Source: Protoeuglena noctilucae
Taxonomy: Eukaryota > Chlorophyta > Pedinophyceae > Marsupiomonadales > Marsupiomonadaceae
DNA: 64,000 nucleotides
Direction of reading: 5' to 3'
NCBI GenBank assembly: GCA_958009085.1
Contig: OY253687.1
Location: forward strand, 823,259-887,258
Position 1 is the stretch's first letter. Each line of letters starts with the position of its first letter. The position numbers were made by a program, and so were the translations under genes. The notes below the pieces were generated by a model that was given only the letters and a program-made list of their open reading frames with translations, made no database searches and was not told where the DNA came from. Of the stretch, positions 1-10,885 are shown piece by piece.

Positions 1-254
1 CGCCTGGCACGGGCAGTGGCGCGCCTGGGGGGGAGGGGGAAAGGGATCCGATGCGTGGGAAGGGGGGGTGGCATCCACGGCGGCGAGCGGTGCAGTTGCA
101 GGCGATGTGGGGAGCAGCACAGGCAATGGGTGAGCTTCTCATGTTCTAAGTAACCGTTCCAGTCACATCATGGATCATATATATAACCACAACTCTTCGT
201 GGGCGGCGTTACTTCAGAAACGATGACGATGCACACCCCATCACCCCCGCAGCC
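1..254. other. left edge, no gene seen
   Basis: GC-rich sequence with G runs. No exon or RNA gene could be supported. It may be the 3' flank of the possible minus-strand gene that follows. Confidence 0.3.
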
Positions 255-1067
255 TCACCTCCTCGCCAGCCGCACCGTCCGCACGTGCTCGGCAAAGTCG
301 TACGCATCGCCATACGCGCCCTCGTCGTTCCCACTGCCGCCCACGCCATCGCCAGCGCCGCCGCTCTCCGAGTCGCTGCCGGGGAACGCGAGGGGGTCAC
401 GCGGGGCCGCAGGGTCGCACGATGTGGCGAGGGGGTCAGTCGGGGCCGTGGCAGCGTCACGAGGCGTGTTGCCCTCCTCGCCATCCCCGCTCTCTCCCAC
501 CCCCCGCGGCCCCTCGACGGGGCCTCTTATCCCTTCCATATCAGCGTCGCCCTCATCGCCCTCTCCCCCCAGTCTCTCCCCATCCCCGCACTCCTCCTCC
601 ACCTCCTCTCGCTCCCCACCATCGCCATCGCCATCACCTCCCTCAGTCGCCTCGTCCGGGCTCCCCGTCGCATCATCGATACCCTCCGGCGATTTCTCAC
701 CGCCCAGCAACGACCCCTTTTCCTCCGCCAACCCTCCCGCCCCACCCACACGCACCCCCACCCCACGCGCGCTTGCCTCCCCACCCCTGACCCCCCGCTC
801 CCCGCTCCCCTCGTCTCCCTCCACGTCCCGCTCCCTCCCTCGCCGTGCCAGTTGCCCCGCCTCCCCTCGCCCCGTCGCCTTGCTCTCAACTCCACCCACC
901 CGCCGCTTGGCGCTGCCACGCCCGCCGTCCCCAGCACCCTCCCGCAATCGCTTCAGCCCCTTGCGGCGATCCGAGAGCGCCGGTGCCGCGCTGGGGCCCT
1001 GTCCCGACCCCCCCGCCACCACCCACCAGTCACTGGGACGTCGCGATGCCCGGCCGGACACCAGCAC
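255..1067 (-). CDS. possible acidic, low-complexity protein (C-terminal part)
   Basis: A minus-strand frame of about 270 residues stays open to a stop at 255. Its N-terminal third has basic patches resembling nuclear-localisation signals (RRKGLKRLR, SAKRR). The rest is rich in Gly, Glu and Asp and ends in an acidic Ser/Asp/Gly tail followed by DFAEHVRTVRLARR. The opposite strand is also open (199-1269) but reads as Pro/Ser low complexity, the usual antisense of GC-rich acidic coding DNA, so the minus strand is preferred. There is no family resemblance. The true start is probably in an upstream exon not found here. The acidic composition with basic patches fits a chromatin or nucleolar protein, but that is inference. 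It could also be non-coding GC-rich sequence with chance open frames. Confidence 0.3.
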   Translation of the reverse strand: MLVSGRASRRPSDWWVVAGGSGQGPSAAPALSDRRKGLKRLREGAGDGGRGSAKRRVGGVESKATGRGEAGQLARRGRERDVEGDEGSGERGVRGGEASARGVGVRVGGAGGLAEEKGSLLGGEKSPEGIDDATGSPDEATEGGDGDGDGGEREEVEEECGDGERLGGEGDEGDADMEGIRGPVEGPRGVGESGDGEEGNTPRDAATAPTDPLATSCDPAAPRDPLAFPGSDSESGGAGDGVGGSGNDEGAYGDAYDFAEHVRTVRLARR

Positions 1068-2058
1068 CGTGGCCCACGCGTCCTCCCCGGGTGCATTTGG
1101 CTCGCCCGCAGCGCCCGCCGGCGGAGTCTGCGGCGTCGCATCCCTGCGCGCGGCGCAGCTTGCGATGTATGAGGCACGGGCAGCGTGCGGCGAGCAGTGC
1201 GGCAGCAGGGGCAGCGCAAGGGTGCTGGAGAGACCTGCCGGCGCACGGCCCTCGCCTGGGTTTGGATGAGAAACGCCAGCGGGGCTTGGAGGGTGCCGGG
1301 GGCGTGGCGTGGGACCCGGCTCGCAGCTCCTTGCTTGGAGCCTGGGGCTGGGATGCGAGGTGCGGGCCGGCGGGAGCGGCCATCCACCACTCCCGGGGCG
1401 CCAGGCGCGTCCGTCCGGTCATAACTACGAGATATTCTGAAACAGAACGCCCTATTTGGACCTGCGCGCGGGAAGAGCGTGTTAGCTGTTTGCAAATGAG
1501 CGTGGGCGCTCACCCTCGCCGCAACGGTGAGCCGGGAAGGGTGTCTTCATGGCGAGACGATAGTACGACGCGGTGACATTCAAAAGCCCTGCGAGGCGGG
1601 GACCGGGGGGCTAGAGGAGTTGTCCCCACTCACCCGCAGCGATGTCTCGCGTCCTGGGAAGAGCTGGGCTACTCCTCAGCGCCGCTGATCCTTCCCCCGG
1701 ATTGTCTTTGTGGAGACAATCTCCCGAAGCCTAATCAGCCTTGACGGGGCGCCCCTCCACGCGAGAAAAGTCCTTGCCGCCCTCGGTTTTCAAATTGCCT
1801 CGCGCGGCGCGAGAGCGAATTCAGGCAACGGGTCTCCCGTTCATCCTTGTTCTTGTTAATTGCGTTGGCGGCGAAGAGAATAGGCGGCAGGGGTGCCCGA
1901 GGCACTTGGATGCAAAGCCTCTCGTGTCGGAAACGGACGGAAACCGACTCACGCCCGCAAGAGATCACGTACATTCAACGCGGACGCATATTTGTTCCGA
2001 ACCAAGCCAGCATGCGCCTCAGGTGGCCTGCTGGTTCTGGCGTGCCTGCACCCACGCG
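1068..2058. other. intergenic, nothing identified
   Basis: About 1 kb with no exon that could be supported. Composition is less GC-extreme between 1700 and 2000. It lies between the 3' end of the coiled-coil gene and the 5' side of the acidic minus-strand frame, so it probably holds a promoter for the latter and a 3' UTR for the former. Confidence 0.3.
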
Positions 2059-4105
2059 TCATCCCGCACCCACGCGCTGCGCCCCGAACGGCCTCTCCTT
2101 CCCTACGATGACAGGCGCGTGGAACGCCTTCTCCCGCGTATTGAGCTCGTCCGCGAACTCCGCGAACTTGCGCGCCTTCTCCTCCCGGATGGCCCGACGC
2201 TGCTCCTCGATGTCCCTCCGCTGGCGATCGCGCTCTTCCTGCCGGGCCCGCCGCTTCTCCTCCTTCATGCGCGCCAAGTCCGCGTCGATGCGCGCCCCGA
2301 GCTCCGCCGCCTCCCTGCGCCGCGCCTCCTCCTCGAGTCGCCTCTGCTCCATCTGCCGCTGCAGCGTCGCCTGCGTCTCCCGCTCCCGCGCCGCCCGCGC
2401 CTCCCGCCGCGCCGCCGCGTCCTCGTCCGCGCGCCGGTTGTACGCGGCCAGCTCCCGCGCGGCCCTCTCCGCGTCCTCGCGCGCCCGCTCCTCCAGCCCC
2501 CGCGACGGCGCTTCGGCGCCCCCGCGCGCCAGCAGAGCCTCGAGCCGCCGCTGCCGCTCCTCCGTCGCCCTCTCCCGCGCCTCCTCCCGCTCCTGCAGCG
2601 TCCGCTGGTACGCCTCCAGCTGCACCCTCTCCCGCAACGCGTCTTCCTCACGCTGCCGCGCCCGCTCCGCCCGCCGCGCCTCCTGCTCCGCCATCGCGCG
2701 CCGCATCTCCCCCTGCCGAGCCGCGCGCGCCCGCTCCTTGCGTTCCGACGCCTCCCGGAGCTCCCTGCGAGATCGCGAGTCCCCGATTACTGCTCGTGTC
2801 TCTGCACGTCCCCCGCTGCCACGCCGTGCCCCTCGCCACATCAATAACATGGCTCCCCGCACGCTCACCGCTTCGCCTCTTCCTCCTCCAGCCAATCCTC
2901 GAACCGCTGCCGCTCCCGCGCGTCCCTCGCCGCCGCCTCCCGCTCGGCCCTCAGGCGGTCGTGCTCGGCCGCAAGCGCCTCCTGCCGACGTCTCCTCTCA
3001 ACACCCTCGTTCGCCTCGTCGCCGCGCACCCTCTCCAGCGTCGCGTCCATCTCCCGCTGCTCCCGCGCCCGCTCCTCCCGCTCCGCGCGCTCCGCCGCTG
3101 CCAGCTCGGCCAGCTGCCCGTCCAGCAGCGCCCGCTGCCGTGCCGCCGCCGCCGCCCGCGCCTGCCGCCGCCTCTCCGCGTCCTCCCGCGCCGCCCGGTC
3201 GTCGTCCGCGGCGATGCGACTGAAGTCCGTCACCGCCAGCCGCGCGAACGCCTCCAATTGGTGACCCGGCAGGTCCGCCGGGTGCCGCCCCGCCAGCCCC
3301 GTCCGCGCCACCCGCGCCCGGTGCTCCTCAAGCAGGTGCGCGGGCGGGCGGTACTCCCGACGCTCGCGCGCCAGCCGCTCCGCCTCCCTCGCCGCCTCCC
3401 GAGCACGGTCTGCGGCCTCACGCTCCGCCCGCCGCTTGTCCCACCCCGCCCGACGCCGCGCCTCGCGCGCCGCGGCACTCCCCAGCGTGTCCGTCTTGTC
3501 CGCCGGGGCGATGCGCCGGGCGCTCGACATGAACGCGCCGGAGCCGGACGCCACGCCGCTCCACGCCCGCACCACGGGCAGCATGGCTTTGGCCGGGCGG
3601 GCCGCGCGGGGCTCCGAGATGGGCCGCGAGAGGATCCTGGCCACGTCCGCTTTAAGCGCCGCGAGCGACGCCTCGGTGAAGTCTCCGTCGGCGAGGTGGC
3701 GCTCGCACCGGCGGAGGGCGCGCAGGAGCTTGTCTCGCTGCGCCTGCTCCGACATGTGGGTCGTGGCCAGCCGGGCTTGCAGCATGCCCTGCGAGGAGTC
3801 GCGATAAAGATAACTTGAGTAAAACAGCGAAGAGAGGCAGTGCGAGGGCCGAAGCGGGCGCGATTCCACCGCCGCGCGGGCGGAAGGTGTGTTGAGCGCA
3901 AAGCTGAGGCTTGGTGGGGCGACGCGGGCGCCCCATCGCTTGCGACCAGGTCAGCGGAACACGACTTAGTAGATGTCTACAGCGGCAGCACCATGGTCCC
4001 ACAAGATGGCGTCGGGGGGCGACATAGCTTGGCGCATGTCGCACCTTCAGGACCTGGGCCCCGTTGCGGCTGGAGGCCGCCTCCTTCACCCTGTCCTCAG
4101 CCATC
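2059..4105 (-). CDS. coiled-coil protein rich in Arg, Glu and Ala
   Basis: Two long minus-strand exons join cleanly. The upstream exon (about 3788-2869) ends ...LEEEEAK plus CG before a GTGAG donor; the downstream exon (2764-2059) starts after CGCAG with G and continues ELREASERKERAR, restoring Arg. A tiny first exon near 4105-4090 (MAEDR, donor GTGAAG) keeps phase and gives about 546 residues in total, but that exon is tentative; otherwise an ATG at about 3786 serves. Residues from about 120 on are almost continuous charged heptad-like sequence (runs such as RREAAELGARIDADLARMKE), predicting a long coiled coil. There are no catalytic motifs, membrane segments or signal peptide. Such proteins are common in cilia and centrosomes, but no specific family is recognised. 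Confidence 0.7.
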
Positions 4106-4449
4106 CCTCATGAAATACGTATCTAAGGCCTTTCGGCAAAGCGCGGACGCCTGTCCCGCGAGCTGGGCCAAACACACTGTTTCACACTGCCAAGACGCCT
4201 CAGAGCTAGTTTCCCTCCCTGGCCAGCCACCTCTGAAAGTTGTGCAGGAAGTGCGAGCCCGCTGGCCCCTCAGGCTTCAGGCTGTTCCGTCCCTCTTGCG
4301 CTCCGCTGACGCCGTGCAGCATGAGGCGCAGGTTTGTCGGTCTGGACGCCGATGCGGTGGCTCCACACGATCAGCATGCGCACCTCCAGTCGTCGGGTAG
4401 GTTTCGTGCCGATCTCCCGCCGCGTGGGCGCGGGCATAGCTCTGCGATA
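4106..4449. other. short intergenic region between divergent genes
   Basis: About 340 bp separate the start of the minus-strand coiled-coil gene from the ATG of TRAPPC2L on the plus strand, so it is probably a shared divergent promoter. No TATA-like box or repeat stands out. Confidence 0.35.
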
Positions 4450-5137
4450 ATGGCCGTGTCCTGCGTGTGCATCGTCGGCCCGGAGAACGACCCGCTGTAC
4501 CTAGAGGTTTTCAAGAAGGGTGCACAGGTGAGGGCTCCGCGGCAGCGGCGTTCGGGCGTCCCCCGCAGCACCCCTGTTCGACCCAACGCTCGTTGCGGCC
4601 GTGTGAGCGCAGGACGAGGGCAGCTTTCACTGGCTTTGCCACGGAGCGCTGGACTACATCGAGACCAAGGTGAGGGTCCGATCACATGGCCCGTTCGCAA
4701 AGCCCGGGGCGCCCAAGGGGACAGAGACCCGCACGTCGACTCTGGGAGCCACGGCTGCAGGTCGAGCTGACTTCCAAAGCCCGCGGGGACCCCTCAGCCA
4801 CCGACGAGTTCCTCGGTCTGCTGTACGTGACGGAGGACTATCAGATTTTCGGGTATCTCACCTGCACCAGGTGCGGCGCTCTGGGGAGGAACAGGCCGCA
4901 GCCCCCGCAGCTCCGCGCCCGGCCATTTGACGGCAATATGGAATGGCAATTCGCAGGGCCAAGATCATCCTGGTCGTGGAGTCTGACGAGGACCTGGGAG
5001 ACGCGCTGCGGGGCACGTTCGTGCAGCTGCACGAGCTCTACACCCGAGCCCTCTGCTCGCCGTTCCACGATCCGGGCAGCCGCATCACCAGCTCCGACTT
5101 TGCAGCAGCCGTGGCGGCGGCGCTGAGCGTCCGCTAA
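4450..5137 (+). CDS. TRAPPC2L: TRAPP complex subunit 2-like (TRAPPC2L)
   Basis: Four exons (4450-4527, 4613-4669, 4761-4870, 4957-5137) with GT-AG introns give a 141-residue protein, the family's normal size (about 140). It starts MAVSCVCIVGPENDPLYLEV. The sedlin/longin-type fold is supported by the conserved run FLGLLYVTEDYQIFGYLT in the middle, then KIILVVES, and near the C-terminus HELYTRALCSPFHDPGSRI, the typical N/SPF.(N/D)PG signature of Sedlin-family proteins. In other eukaryotes this small subunit belongs to the TRAPP tethering complexes acting on ER-Golgi and Golgi traffic. All splice phases agree. The next gene begins 8 bases after the stop, so the two are packed head to tail. Confidence 0.9.
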
Positions 5138-5145
5138 CGGCCAAG

Positions 5146-5895
5146 ATGGCGGCGGCGGAGGGCAGGCCGATGCGAGAGGCGGGGGAGGGGGCGGTCGAGG
5201 CACCGGGAGCGTCGGCACGCGATGGGGTCCTGGCGATGTCGGACCGAGTGCTGTCGCGGGTGTGCGACGATCTCAGGGCCAGGCGAGGTGGCAGGCAGAC
5301 GTGGCATGGCGGATGGGGCAGCGCAGCGTGCGCAAGCGTGTGAGGCAGACTGTGACCTGCTCTTGACACTGTGCAGGGCCCGCGACCGGCTACCCTGCCC
5401 TCTGAACCGGCATTTGGTGGCCCTGGCGGTGCTGTTTGGTCGCCAGGCGGAGATGGCTCTGCAGATTGTCGACAAGGGGCAGGTGTCGAAGGCCGTGGGC
5501 CGCGAGTCGCGGCGGGAGGTCTTTCACGTGCGTGCGGGAGGGAGCAGGCGCAGGGCTTACAGGGATGCCGTGTGCACGCATGGCTAGCGTGCGCGTCTGG
5601 TCGTGGGTCGTGGCGCATGACGCGTGGCGAGCGAAGTTGAAACACTGCCATGTCGCCGCGTTGCCACAACCTCGCCCGCGTTCTCTAATTGCAGGTGCAA
5701 GGTCGCGAGGAGCGCTACTTGGTCTTCCCGCCGCACTACTGCAGCTGCATGGCGTTCCACTTTGACGCGGTGACCAAGAGGGAGCACCTGACCTGCAAGC
5801 ACGTCTTGGCGGCGAGGCTGGCCGACGCCCTCGGGCGCTGCGTCCTCGATACGGTCGACGACGCGCAGCTGGCGGCTCTGATTCTAGGGCGCTGA
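5146..5895 (+). CDS. ZSWIM7: SWIM-domain protein, ZSWIM7/SWS1 homologue
   Basis: Three exons (5146-5282, 5377-5527, 5695-5895) give 162 residues. The C-terminal part carries the SWIM zinc motif: C-x-C in YCSCMAFHF and C-x-H in HLTCKHVLAARLADAL, preceded by ERYLVFPPH. The spacing and the tail (DTVDDAQLAALIL) match the SWS1/ZSWIM7 family, which works with a RAD51-paralogue partner to promote homologous recombination. Upstream, HLVALAVLFGRQAEMALQIV corresponds to the family's helical region. Intron 1 uses a GC donor (AG|GCGAGG at 5283): only this choice keeps phase, whereas the nearby GT breaks the frame. The start is the first ATG after TRAPPC2L, 8 bases beyond its stop; the N-terminal 45 residues are poorly conserved in this family, so the start could shift. 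Confidence 0.85.
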
Positions 5896-6613
5896 GTCTG
5901 ATGGTGCTGCATCTGCCGCGCCGCTCCTGCCCAGCCCGGCCGCTGTAGGATCACTTGTACGTATACTAGCTGTCCGTCCATATTCATCGCTTGAGAGTTT
6001 TGCGAGCAGTTGTTCCATGCACTGAGTGCCGGTCTCTGGCAGCACCTTGCCGCCGCTGATGCGTGGCGGTCGGCACCAGAGGCATTCAAGAAAAGCACAT
6101 CGATTCCCAGACATCGTTGCACCGGCAGGTCGACCGCTGCGGGTGACCGGGAGCCTCTCCCGGCTCGCCGAATCCGCGAGTGCCCGTCTTTAGACCCTCA
6201 CAACGCATATATATCGCGTAGTTGGCTGAGCAGCACCGAGCAACCTCCTCCTTTGCGCAGACAGGTGCCAGGGCCCCACGCATGCCCCCTGCACTTGCAT
6301 TGGCCCACAAGCTCTCCTGGTCCTCGTTTGGACCGTGTACTAGCCCCGGCCTGTTCTTTCTGACATTGGCTACGTGTCTGTCTGCATCGAAAAGCCCGCA
6401 ATGCTCTCTGCTCGCCGAGCCGATGCAAACGCCCCGCGCACCTTTTGGCCCGTGCGGCGTTCCGCCAATCGCATGGAATCCCGCCTGTCGATTGTCGCCG
6501 TGAACTGGGGTCGACATCGTTTCATCGCGTCACCAGCCGGACCCTCGCCGCCCCCGCAGAAGGCAAGCCGATCCCGCGCGAGCCTCGCGCCACCCGCGCT
6601 ACCTCGCGCCGCG
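5896..6613. other. intergenic, nothing identified
   Basis: About 720 bp downstream of ZSWIM7 and upstream of the next plus-strand gene. It is less GC-rich than the flanking exons and has no supportable exon or RNA gene. It presumably contains the ZSWIM7 3' UTR and the next promoter. Confidence 0.3.
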
Positions 6614-8999
6614 ATGGGCTTCGGTAACCCGTCCTCCTTCCACCTCCCAAAACCCCGGAGGCTGCAATGGTACCGCGCGGAGGACCACATGGAGTGGCCC
6701 GACGGGCCTTTGGACACGACCACGTTCCACGCGCAGCAGTACCGCAGTTATGAGGTCCCCGTCCCCAAAATCATCCGGTGAGGGCGGCGAGGCAGTCTGC
6801 GCGATGCCGCTAAGTAACTGCACGACGTGGCGGAGGAGCCCCGCGCTATGGCCCGCTAAGCCCAGACCGTCGCGCACCCCATCGCCGGTCATCGCGACTC
6901 GCCCATGCATACCAGCACCGTCCCCGCCCGCAGCCGCGGCGAGACCAACCGCTGCGCGAGCACCGTACCCTCAGACGCGGGCCATGCCACGGATTACGCG
7001 CCCTCGTCGCAATTGCCGGACCTGCAAGTCGCGTACCCCGCGCACCGCGTCTCGCTCCCCACCCGCACGGCCTCCCGCGTCGAGATCGGCAAGGGCGAGT
7101 GGGACGCCCAGACGCGACGGGCCATCAAGGACGCGATCCACAACACCCGCGCGTGGCAGGCGTACCAGTCACAGCGCGTCGACACGCGGGGGCTGAGGTG
7201 GGTGGGAATGTGGCTGGGGGTTTGGCGGTGGGGGACTTTCCCTGTGCCACGAGCACTCTGTCTGAGCCACGTGGCCTTTGCCTGGCATCAGAAACATGAA
7301 CAGCCGGGGCGCATGCGAGCGCAGCGACTGCCGCAGCGCAGTCGTTGCCGCTGCCACCTAGCGTCGCCCCCCTTTCCCAAACGCTTCCCCTCGGCGCCTC
7401 TCATACCCTGCATGTTTCTCGCTCTCTCAGGCAACAGCACTCGGTGCAGCTGGCGTTCGCGGCCCCCGCACCGACGGCCAAGGAGGTGGCAGCGCTGTCG
7501 GGCAAACTGCGCGCCGCCGCAGCTCTGTGCGCGGAGGGCAGGGCGCCCCAAAGCAGGTGCGGTCTTGGGGGGGGGGGGGGGGGGGGATAATGTATGCGGA
7601 GTGGCTCGCTTCGGCTTTGCACGGGGGGTGGCACTGTCAGGAACCCTATCCATAACGAGAGCGCTTTACAACGGTGCCGCCGTGTTCGTGCCTCTGCACA
7701 AATTCAAATCGTCTTGCCACGCCCTGGCACGTATCAAACACGCAACATTTATCTCCCAATTCCTCTCCGCAGTGACGAGGCCCGGCCGGCGCCCGCCTCG
7801 CGCCCCGCCAGCCGCGCTGGTAACCAAGCGCCCGACACATCGGCCCCAGCTCCCGAGGCAGCAGCGCCTGAGGTTGAAGGGCAGGGCGGGGAGGGTGAGG
7901 GGCGGGAGAGGGACGACGGATTCGAGGACGCGGCTGCGGTGCTGGAGCACTGGACGAGGAGGGGCGGGGAGGCGTGGGAGGGGGATGCGGCGGGGGACGA
8001 GCGGTGGCGGCTGAAGCTGGGGGAGGCCGGGATGGTCGGGAGAGGTGAGGGGGTTGGTGGATGCAAGAGAAATTGTCGGTAACGCATGCTTTGGGATGGC
8101 GTCAGTGACGCTAAGGGTGGTACGGATGTTAAATGACGTCGCTGATATCGGTGCTTGCTGCGCCTGCTGTGCGGCCGTCTATGCATACGCATGCCACGCG
8201 TATGTGCAGCATCCACCATGACCATGTGGTGCCACTCACACCGTCGTGCGTGCACAATATACACATGCTCTCTCTGTGCCCTCCCCAGGCACCGCTCGCT
8301 CCTTCGTCCCCTTCCGTTTCCCGGATGCGGGCACGGGCGGCAAGTCGACTGTCGCGCTGGGGCAGGGCGCAGAGCCGGACATGTACCTGACGACCAACGG
8401 GACGACGTACCTCAGCAAGCGGAGGGACGGGGTGCCAGGCAAGCGCAACGACCGGCAGCTGCCACAGGTGAGCGGGGTGCCAATCTTAGTATTAAAGTGT
8501 TGCTTTGTCACGCGGCCGCTTTGTTAAGGGCAGGGCAGGTGCATGCACAGGCGGGCGATCGCGGTGGCCTCCCCCGCGATCGCCAAGAGCGATTCGCTCA
8601 ACCCCGCTCTTACCCTCTTATCTCATTTGATCTCATCACCCCCTGCCTCTCTCCCCGCAGCACTCGGACCATTTGTGGGAGGTGCAGCGGGAGCTGGGCC
8701 CCAACGGCGCTCACTCGTTCGATACCGTGGCCGCTCTCACCTTCCGCCCGCACAGCCGGTCCGCCAGCCCGCGCCGCGTGGCGTTGGGCACGTTTAACAA
8801 GACGGCGAGTCACCTGGACGTGCCGCCTGGGGAGGGGGCGCCCTTAGATGGCACCACCACCTACCGAACGTGCTTCACCGACGAAGCACGAAAGGTCCCG
8901 CCCCACGTGACCCTGCCGCACCCCAGCGACGCGACGGTGGATCTGCGGCGGGGGAGGGACCCGTGCGCGCGGCGGCGGTGCGGAGGGCGCGGGAGATGA
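6614..8999 (+). CDS. uncharacterised 447-residue protein, possibly axonemal
   Basis: Six exons join in consistent phase: 6614-6777, 6934-7197, 7431-7556, 7773-8044, 8289-8467 and 8661-8999. The protein starts MGFGNPSSFHLPKPRRLQWY. It has an Ala/Pro/Glu-rich disordered stretch (about residues 185-275), then short conserved-looking segments: SFVPFRFPDAG, DMYLTTNGTTYLSKRR, DHLWEVQRELGPNGAHSFDTV and TTYRTCFTDEARKVP. Repeated Tyr-containing motifs of this kind (T-x-Y-x-x-x-F-x-D) are seen in microtubule-associated axonemal proteins, so a flagellar role is a guess. The tail after DATVDLRRG is Arg/Gly-rich. There are no membrane segments or enzyme motifs. All introns are GT-AG; the third begins next to a run of Gs near 7570. 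Confidence 0.7.
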
Positions 9000-9409
9000 T
9001 GAAGGCGCAGGTGCGGGGGGGGACGGTGGCGGCGGCCACGTGACGGGGTATGGGAGAGGGCATGGGAGGAGTACAAGTGACAGGGACACTTCTTTAGACA
9101 CACACGCGATAGGGCGGCATGCGTCGATGAGTCTAGGGGACATGGGCGAGGAGGGTTTCTTGGTAATGGGGCTGCTGCTGGGCACGCTGGGTTACGGTTG
9201 GCATGCACCGCCGCGCTCTCCGTTCAACTAGAGCTAGCAGCTAGGAACATGAACTATAACATGAGCAAAATACATGAACTGTGGACAGCATGCGCTAACA
9301 GGGTCAATGCACTCTGGCAGGCTGCGGCTGGGACGATGCCAGGGGTCGGCAACGTTGCTCCCAAATGCGGGCCTCCTAACGTGGCCCCCGCTGCACTTGT
9401 GGGCCGCCC
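9000..9409. other. convergent 3' flank
   Basis: About 410 bp between the stop of the plus-strand gene and the stop of the minus-strand prolyl hydroxylase. It should hold both 3' UTRs. No ShKT-type cysteine-rich exon could be found here in any minus-strand frame, which matters for the truncated hydroxylase copy next door. Confidence 0.4.
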
Positions 9410-10885
9410 CTACCCCTTCACTTGCCAAGCACGGAATGGCTGCACGTGAATCCACTTGGTCGCCGACCACTTCTCGCCTTTGATGACCGGGCACCCCGCA
9501 TGCATGGCACTGGGGTCCTCGTGACCGTCTGTTGGCAGGGGAGGAGGGTCGAGAGTGGCATTTGCGATAAGCCAGCGCTCTGCACACTGCTTACAAACAC
9601 TGGGCAGCGCCGCCACCCTCCGTTGCGCCTGGCCCCGCCCCTGCCCTCGCCCCTACCGCCGCCCCTGCCCCCACTCCCACCCTAGCTTCCCAAACCCGCT
9701 CCCCACCTGGCGTCAGTGACCAGAACAGCAGCGCGTCCCCCTTGCGCGGCTTCACCGCCACGCCCTGCCTCGCGCACTCCGACATGCCCTGCGCCTTGTA
9801 CGCACTCTCCACCTCGTCATCCAACCACTTTCCATTCGGGAACACCGTCTCGCCACCCTCCTCCACATCTGCAATGCAAGTCACAGTGGGAACTCTATGC
9901 ATGCACCACGCACGTATAGTATACTATGGATAACAATCCATGAGCCGCAGCCATCCTCATCATTAACAATCCGTGCTCATCATTACCAATCATCAGCTGT
10001 GTCCTGTCGCTTGCCTGTCAGGTACATGAGCACGGTCGCACACCGCGACTGCCCGTCCTCTGGCGTCGGATACAGCAGCACGTCCATGTGGGCGCGGTAC
10101 TGCTGGCTCGGCTGGTACTTGAGCACCTGTGGAATGGTTGAATGCAGACAGGGTGGATGTTTGACAATCATCCCCAGTGTAACTGTACCCCTGGGGCGCG
10201 TGCACACAGCACGTGCATGCGCAGCACGTCACCTGCAGGTCTTCCTGGTGCGGCATCGGCAGCATCGTCCACGCGGCGATGCGGTTCTCGACAGTCCGGA
10301 TGACCTCGTCCGACTGGCGCGCCAGGAACGTGCCAGAAGAGGTGCGGATATCGTTCACCTCGCCGTGGCCCCCGTGGCCCTCCACGAGGCTCCGCTGCAT
10401 CGAGGGGTCCGCGAGAGACCGGATGTGGTCGGCCTCGGCCGCGGACATGAAGTTGTGATACACCACGGCCCTGCGGAGATGCATGCAAGGGGGCCTGTCA
10501 TAAACGCCCAGCGCTAAAACGCATGCGTAAGCAGCAGCACCCATCAGTCGCCCCTTACGCACCTGGGGGACCACGAGATGATCTCAATCCATGGCTCGGA
10601 GTCGTCGTGAGTCGTTCCGACCAGTCCCCCCGCGTGCCGGATGCGAGAAGTGGGGCCTGACGTGTAGCTCGAGCCGCTACCGTGGCGCTTCTTGTCCGGG
10701 AACGAGCGCGCGGCTTCGGGCGTCACGACGAGGAGGCATATGAGGATGATGCCGAGGATGAGCGCCCCTGTGGCCCGCACGGCCGGGGCCCTCCATGCCC
10801 TCCATGCCCTCCCGAGTGCTGGAGCCTCCGTCTGCGCGCGCGAGGGCCGGCAGCACATCAGAGCGGACCAGAATCCACAATTCAT
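9410..10885 (-). CDS. prolyl 4-hydroxylase, copy 1, without ShKT domain
   Basis: Five minus-strand exons (10885-10563, 10470-10233, 10126-10015, 9868-9707, 9528-9410) give about 317 residues. An N-terminal hydrophobic anchor ([14 protein letters not shown], about residues 42-55) predicts a type II ER/Golgi membrane protein. The 2-oxoglutarate/Fe(II) domain has HxD in YRAHMD, the distal His and 2OG-binding Lys in [13 protein letters not shown], and the P4H motifs [13 protein letters not shown] and KGDALLFW. This family hydroxylates proline in secreted wall or matrix proteins. The open frame runs [11 protein letters not shown] then stops, lacking the ShKT domain of its neighbour. Intron 2 is absent from copy 2. 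Intron 3 uses a GC donor (G|GCAAGC) at the site where copy 2 uses G|GCGAGC. Tandem duplicate of 11752-13297. Confidence 0.88.

Noticed and set aside
199-1269. 356-codon plus-strand open frame rich in Pro and Ser
   Set aside because: Reads as low complexity and is the antisense of an acidic minus-strand frame. No start context, splice pattern or family support.
2265-2651. Arg-rich minus-strand frame within the coiled-coil gene
   Set aside because: A shifted reading of the coiled-coil exon, whose heptad pattern and splice phases identify the true frame.
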